DNA from: Alistipes sp.
GTDB lineage: Bacteria; Bacteroidota; Bacteroidia; Bacteroidales; Rikenellaceae
Assembly (NCBI GenBank): GCA_017559685.1
Contig: JAFYQY010000205.1
Location: 1 to 9,996, forward strand
DNA length: 9,996 nucleotides
Reading direction: 5' to 3'
Within the stretch, counting starts at the first letter, position 1. The number at the start of each line of letters is the position of its first letter. A program made the position numbers and the translations under genes. Of the stretch, positions 6,770 through 9,996 are shown piece after piece. The notes beneath the pieces are model-generated. The model had not been told where the DNA came from and searched no databases. It saw only the letters and a program-made list of their open reading frames with translations.

Positions 6770-6894
6770 AAAATGGCATTCGCTCGATTCTCTCGCTGAA
6801 TGGCAAAGCGCCTGTTATTCAGCAGTCGTTAGACTGCGTCTGCCATTAAATGTCATTCAGGGCTGGAAGCCCGTATGTCATTAAATGCCATTTT
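6770..6894 (-). repeat. 125-bp structured palindromic element between xseA and xseB
   Basis: Perfect 11-bp terminal inverted repeats AAAATGGCATT (6770-6780) and AATGCCATTTT (6884-6894) enclose three hairpins: GCTGAAT/ATTCAGC (6795-6801/6817-6823) with inner GGC/GCC, GCAGTC-GTTA-GACTGC (6822-6837), and GGGCT-GGA-AGCCC (6860-6872). The last hairpin is flanked by near-direct 16-bp repeats (6842-6857 and 6877-6892) with two differences. The xseA stop codon begins directly beyond the element's edge (6895-6897). It looks like a palindromic repeat or MITE-like insertion, or an intercistronic RNA structure; no target-site duplication is clear. Strand is given by the operon and is not intrinsic. Confidence 0.7.
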
Positions 6895-8106
6895 TTATTG
6901 GCGCAATGTTTTCCGCTTTCCGTTTTCCGTTTTCCGTTTCTCAATGATTTTAGCATTGAGACTTCCGTCTGCCAGCGAAATATCAATCGTATCGCCAACC
7001 TCTACGCCCTCGACACTAGCCAATGCCTTACCCTCCTTGCGGGCTATGGCGTAGCCGAGACGGAAGATGCGCTCGGGTGCGAAGTTCTCGACCAAACTCT
7101 GCAAGCCGTCGAGCTTTTGGCTCTCGCTTTGTAGGGTGCGCTCCACCAAGTGGCGCACGTCGGTCGCCATCTGCTCCAGGCGGAGTGTTGCGGCGTGGGT
7201 GGTCTGACGGCAGATATCTCGCAACGAAATAGCGCAATACTCCAATGCCCCATCGAAGTCGGTTGCTCGCTGGTCTATCCACTGAGCCACTGCCGTAGGT
7301 GTCTTGAGCATAGTGTGTGCCACCATATCGGTAACGCTTGTATCCTTGTCGTGGCCGATACCTGTCAGCACGGGCAATGACATCTGCGTTACGGCGAAGG
7401 CGATGTTGTAGGAGTTGAAACACTCCAAGTCGCTCGTCGAGCCACCACCACGAATAATTGCCACTGCGTCGAACTCGTCGCTGCGCTCGGCTATGGCGTA
7501 GAGTGCCGCCACGACGCTCTCGTCACTTCGCTCACCCTGCATTATAGCCTCGAAAAGCTCGGTGTGGAGTGCGTAGTTGCTACGTGAAAGCTCCATCATA
7601 AAGTCCTGATAGCCTGCCGCCGTAGCACTCGAGATAATCGCCACACGTTGCACCACAAGAGGCATCTCCTGCGAGCGATTCATATCCCATACACCCTCCT
7701 TTTGCAACTGCTCGATTGTCATCTGGCGACGACGCTCCATATCGCCCAAGGTGTGTAGTGCATCAATCTGCTGAATCTGCAACGACATACCGTAGACGGC
7801 GTGGTGCGAAACGGTCGCCTTGAAGAGTATCTTCATACCCTTCGTCAGGCGTTGTCCGCTCTCCTGTTCGAAGCGACCAACCGTGCTCATCACCTGCGAA
7901 CGCCAAATCGTAGCCCTCGCCTGTGCCTCGGTAGCACCCGTCTTTTCGTTCTTCTCGATAAGTTCGATGTAGCAGTGCCCCGAAGCGTTAATCTTTATAT
8001 CTGCCACCTCCGCACATACCCATACGGGCAGAGGCAGAGCCTCCGCCAAAGCGGTAGTGATTCTACCCTGTAGTTGTGCTAGGGTTATGTGCTGAATATC
8101 GCCCAT
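6895..8106 (-). CDS. xseA: Exonuclease VII large subunit
   Basis: A 403-residue catalytic subunit of exonuclease VII. Residues about 1-105 form the N-terminal OB-fold domain that binds single-stranded DNA. The catalytic domain has RVAIISSATAAGYQDF (154-169), RGGGSTSDLECFN (219-231), GIGHDKDTSVTDMVA (249-263) and KTPTA (268-272), all family signatures. A helical region (about 275-345) binds XseB, and the C-terminal strand region ends near ADGSLNAKI (379-387). Beyond this the tail EKRKTENGKRKTLRQ is basic and is encoded by a 7-nt tandem repeat (6909-6936), so it is probably acquired and dispensable. The stop codon abuts the palindromic element. The gene starts 6 nt after the stop of the esterase gene, consistent with co-transcription. 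Confidence 0.96.
   Translation of the reverse strand: MGDIQHITLAQLQGRITTALAEALPLPVWVCAEVADIKINASGHCYIELIEKNEKTGATEAQARATIWRSQVMSTVGRFEQESGQRLTKGMKILFKATVSHHAVYGMSLQIQQIDALHTLGDMERRRQMTIEQLQKEGVWDMNRSQEMPLVVQRVAIISSATAAGYQDFMMELSRSNYALHTELFEAIMQGERSDESVVAALYAIAERSDEFDAVAIIRGGGSTSDLECFNSYNIAFAVTQMSLPVLTGIGHDKDTSVTDMVAHTMLKTPTAVAQWIDQRATDFDGALEYCAISLRDICRQTTHAATLRLEQMATDVRHLVERTLQSESQKLDGLQSLVENFAPERIFRLGYAIARKEGKALASVEGVEVGDTIDISLADGSLNAKIIEKRKTENGKRKTLRQ
6909..6936 (-). repeat. 7-nt tandem repeat inside the xseA 3' end
   Basis: Four consecutive heptads on the plus strand, TTTTCCG, CTTTCCG, TTTTCCG and TTTTCCG, read on the coding strand as CGGAAA(A/G). They encode the basic XseA tail. The same heptad family occurs at 9792-9826, in the same orientation, at the end of prfA. 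Confidence 0.88.
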
Positions 8107-8112
8107 AGGGGT

Positions 8113-9195
8113 TTACTTAACGCCGTACTTCTTCAAAATCTTCTTGAGCTTCGGTACCAAGTACTCGATAGTGCACTGAACGCCCAAGTCGTTGAGGTGG
8201 GTGCCATCAACGCTACCCTCGTGGTTCTCGGGAAGAATAAGACCTGGATTTAAGAAGTATACATTTTTGAACTCCTTGCAAATATCCTTCATAAGTCTCT
8301 CAGCAGCCTCACGCTGGTCGTCGTTGCGCTTGCGAGCACCGAGGTCGAAGTAGCCGATATCTCGCTTTACGGTCTGCAAGAAGATCATCGGTTTGTCGGG
8401 GTGCGCTGTTGTAATCTGCTTTACGAAGTTGTAGAGACGCTCCTCGATGATTTTGTCGGTCGAGTTCGAGAATGTATCGAAGATAAACGCATCAGCCTCA
8501 TTGCCGCTTACGATATTTGCGAAGTAGGTGTCGAGCTTGCACTGACCACTCAAACCGATGTTTGGCACCTCGGCGTTGAGCTCTCGTCCCAAGCGTGCAA
8601 CATAGGTTGCTCCAGGGCGTGAAGCCGACGAACCGTGAGTAAGGCTCGAGCCGATAAACGCAATTTTGTACTTGAAAGGCGACTCCATTGGCTCAATTGT
8701 AGCATTCTCGTCGATGCCCAACTCGAGCGATGTAACGCCATTGTGCATAGGGAGGTAGAGCATACACTCCTTCATACTCTCGTCCATACGCTTTACTACG
8801 GTACTTTCGTGCTCGTAGCTGTTGAACGAAGGGCGACCAACACCCGCATAAATCCACTTGCCGTTCTCACGAATATAGAGGTCGAGACCGCTGTGCATAA
8901 TTGGGGTTGCATTGTTGCCTGTCTGATTTTTGAGCGTAGTCCACTTAGCCTTGATATTACGGCTGTTTGTGCGGAATAAGATAGCCAAGCCGGTGCTTGT
9001 CTTGCCCAAACTCTTGCGAGCCTCATACTTCTCGGGGTTGATACGAGAGAATGGTGCGCAATCCTTGTCAATTTTGTTGATGATATTCAACGTCTTTGCA
9101 TCAACATATTTGAGGTTCTTCTGTGCCTCAGCCGACTCGATGCCGAAAAGGGCTACAGCAAGAACTAAAATCGAAATTTTAAGAATATTCTTCAT
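8113..9195 (-). CDS. Secreted GxDLY/SGNH-family hydrolase (GDSL esterase)
   Basis: A 360-residue protein with a signal peptide (basic MKN, hydrophobic 5-18, cleavage probably after AEA at residue 24), so it acts in the periplasm or outside. The N-terminal beta domain carries the GxDLY signature, SGLDLYI (102-108). The SGNH domain follows: block I IAFIGSSLTHGSSASRPG (178-195) with S184 as probable nucleophile, block II Gly in GLSGQ (214-218), block III Asn in DTFSN (N244), and block V DGTHLND (330-336) giving D330 and H333. All catalytic positions are present. Related SGNH proteins remove acyl groups from carbohydrates, so a glycan esterase is plausible; the substrate cannot be read. It lies 37 nt after the TonB-like gene and 6 nt before xseA. 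Confidence 0.9.
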   Translation of the reverse strand: MKNILKISILVLAVALFGIESAEAQKNLKYVDAKTLNIINKIDKDCAPFSRINPEKYEARKSLGKTSTGLAILFRTNSRNIKAKWTTLKNQTGNNATPIMHSGLDLYIRENGKWIYAGVGRPSFNSYEHESTVVKRMDESMKECMLYLPMHNGVTSLELGIDENATIEPMESPFKYKIAFIGSSLTHGSSASRPGATYVARLGRELNAEVPNIGLSGQCKLDTYFANIVSGNEADAFIFDTFSNSTDKIIEERLYNFVKQITTAHPDKPMIFLQTVKRDIGYFDLGARKRNDDQREAAERLMKDICKEFKNVYFLNPGLILPENHEGSVDGTHLNDLGVQCTIEYLVPKLKKILKKYGVK

Positions 9196-9232
9196 AGTTT
9201 TTTAGAGGTTTTAACTCTTAATTTGTGGAATT

Positions 9233-9784
9233 TTATCGTATTACGATATACGGCTCCTTCGGCATCTGCTTACCCTTCGGGAGCTGTACGGCCAATACAT
9301 ACTCGCTCTCGACCGCCTTGCCTTGCTTGGTTGCTGGCTCCCACTTCGGTAGCGACTGCAATACCTTCAGCACTCGCTTGCGAAATTGGTGGTCGGTCGA
9401 TTGCAAGATGGTCCCCAGGCGGAATGAGCCATCCGTCTCGATTGTATATCGTGCCACAAATCGAGCCACTCCGTAGTTCTCGGGCCACTTAACACGCTCA
9501 CCGACATAGTCGGCAAGCGGTTTTTCGCCCGTAAACTTAGCCTCCTTGTCGTATCGGAGCGTGACGACGATAACGCCGTTATTCGCTCTTTTGCCATACT
9601 TGGCTACGCTCTCCTCGTTGGCTGCAAGGTGGTCGATATGTTCGATATTCTTCTCGGGAATATGCTTCACACTCTCCATCTCTACACCATTTACGATGTA
9701 GAGAGGCGTAGTGCGGTTTTGCGCCTGTACAGACGCAAAATGCAAAATGCAGAATGCAAAATGTAAAATTAAAAATTTTCTCAA
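9233..9784 (-). CDS. Exported protein with TonB-receptor plug-like segment and TonB C-terminal domain
   Basis: A 183-residue protein. Residues 1-22 form a signal peptide (MRKF, hydrophobic core, SVQAQ cleavage site) whose core is encoded by a 7-nt tandem repeat. Residues about 27-77 resemble the plug segment of SusC-type receptors: PLYIVNGVE (27-35), IPEKNIEHID (42-51), then AKYGKRANNGVIVVTL (61-76). Residues about 105-168 match the TonB C-terminal domain: VARYTIETDGSF, VLKVLQSLPKWEPA (138-151), then a GKAV and YVLAVQL ending. There is no N-terminal transmembrane anchor or proline-rich spacer of a true TonB, so energy transduction is doubtful; a periplasmic partner role is inference. The start codon is TTG at 9784: a TAA lies 6 nt upstream in frame and the next Met is residue 36, beyond the signal peptide. 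The gene sits 35 nt after the prfA stop. Confidence 0.85.
   Translation of the reverse strand: MRKFLILHFAFCILHFASVQAQNRTTPLYIVNGVEMESVKHIPEKNIEHIDHLAANEESVAKYGKRANNGVIVVTLRYDKEAKFTGEKPLADYVGERVKWPENYGVARFVARYTIETDGSFRLGTILQSTDHQFRKRVLKVLQSLPKWEPATKQGKAVESEYVLAVQLPKGKQMPKEPYIVIR
9735..9776 (-). repeat. 7-nt tandem repeat encoding a signal-peptide core
   Basis: Five heptads of plus-strand GCAAAAT (9735-9769, with two single-base variants), then a degenerate TAAAAAT (9770-9776). On the coding strand ATTTTGC read through all three frames gives the repeating heptapeptide ILHFAFC, which forms the hydrophobic core of the signal peptide in the overlapping TonB-like gene. Confidence 0.88.
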
Positions 9785-9791
9785 TTTTTAG

Positions 9792-9826
9792 TTTTCCGTT
9801 TTCCGCTTTCCGCTTTCCGTTATCCG
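9792..9826 (-). repeat. 7-nt tandem repeat containing the prfA stop codon
   Basis: Plus-strand heptads TTTTCCG, TTTTCCG, CTTTCCG, CTTTCCG and TTATCCG are consecutive. The last, variant heptad carries the prfA stop codon (TTA at 9820-9822, TAA on the coding strand). The array fills the space between prfA and the TonB-like gene. Confidence 0.88.
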
Positions 9827-9996
9827 AGCTCCTGCTCCTTCAAACGCTCTGCATTCTCGGCTACGATGAGGTGGTCGATGCAATCCTGAATATCGCCATC
9901 CATAAATGCCGAGAGGTTGTAGATCGTATAGTTGATGCGGTGGTCGGTGATACGTCCCTGCGGATAGTTGTAGGTACGAATCTTAGCCGAACGGTC
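9820..9996 (-). CDS. prfA: Peptide chain release factor 1, C-terminal end (partial)
   Basis: The last 58 codons of a gene entering from the right edge. They read [20 protein letters not shown], the conserved region C-terminal to the GGQ domain of class I release factors, followed by [30 protein letters not shown] and a short end KEQELG. The [11 protein letters not shown] form and the ending fit RF1 (stop codons UAA and UAG) better than RF2, but the discriminating tripeptide and GGQ are outside the window. It is the first gene seen of the minus-strand block, and its stop codon lies within the heptad repeat. Confidence 0.9.
   Translation of the reverse strand, partial: DRSAKIRTYNYPQGRITDHRINYTIYNLSAFMDGDIQDCIDHLIVAENAERLKEQELG

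Noticed and set aside
6732..6806. N-terminal extension of XseB by 25 codons.
   Set aside because: The extension is encoded partly by the palindromic element and shows no XseB similarity; the ATG at 6731 fits the family start.
6795..6894. Hairpin series read as a CRISPR array.
   Set aside because: The repeats are inverted and only two are direct, spacing is irregular, and there are no spacers or cas genes.

Overview
The window looks like chromosome from a gut-type Bacteroidales bacterium, possibly Rikenellaceae or Alistipes-like. That placement is inference from several signs. The best promoter has the Bacteroidetes form TTTG-N20-TAnnTTTG, Shine-Dalgarno sequences are absent or weak, and the proteins include a SusC-plug-like segment joined to a TonB C-terminal domain, a GxDLY/SGNH esterase and a WG-repeat kinase. 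GC content looks intermediate, and heptanucleotide tandem repeats lie at gene ends.

Left part (1-570): the window opens in the 3' half of a class II tRNA, most like tRNA-Leu, followed at once by a strong intrinsic terminator. About 490 bp without a recognisable gene follow. This stretch holds a run of short inverted repeats (106-279) and a good Bacteroidetes promoter (488-519).

Plus-strand block (570-3471): the promoter serves a two-gene unit, a eukaryotic-type protein kinase with C-terminal WG repeats and a von Willebrand factor A (vWA) protein with a complete MIDAS. A separate gene encodes an alpha/beta-hydrolase lipoprotein whose catalytic elements look altered. The block ends at a 12-bp hairpin terminator shared with the convergent minus-strand genes.

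Minus-strand block (9996 down to 3526): tightly spaced, operon-like genes in transcription order are prfA (3' end only), a TonB-like secreted or periplasmic protein, a GxDLY/SGNH esterase, xseA, xseB, a zinc-ribbon SAM methyltransferase and a RelA/SpoT-family alarmone enzyme. It combines translation termination, exonuclease VII and the stringent response with two exported proteins of unknown substrate.

The most interesting features are: (i) 7-nt tandem arrays of two sequence families at three gene borders, one of which encodes the core of a signal peptide, one the basic tail of XseA, and one contains the prfA stop codon; (ii) a 125-bp structured palindromic element between xseA and xseB; (iii) the WG-repeat kinase/vWA pair, which recalls TerY-type kinase-vWA-phosphatase modules but has no phosphatase gene nearby; (iv) a RelA/SpoT protein whose hydrolase site has lost key residues while its synthetase site is intact.
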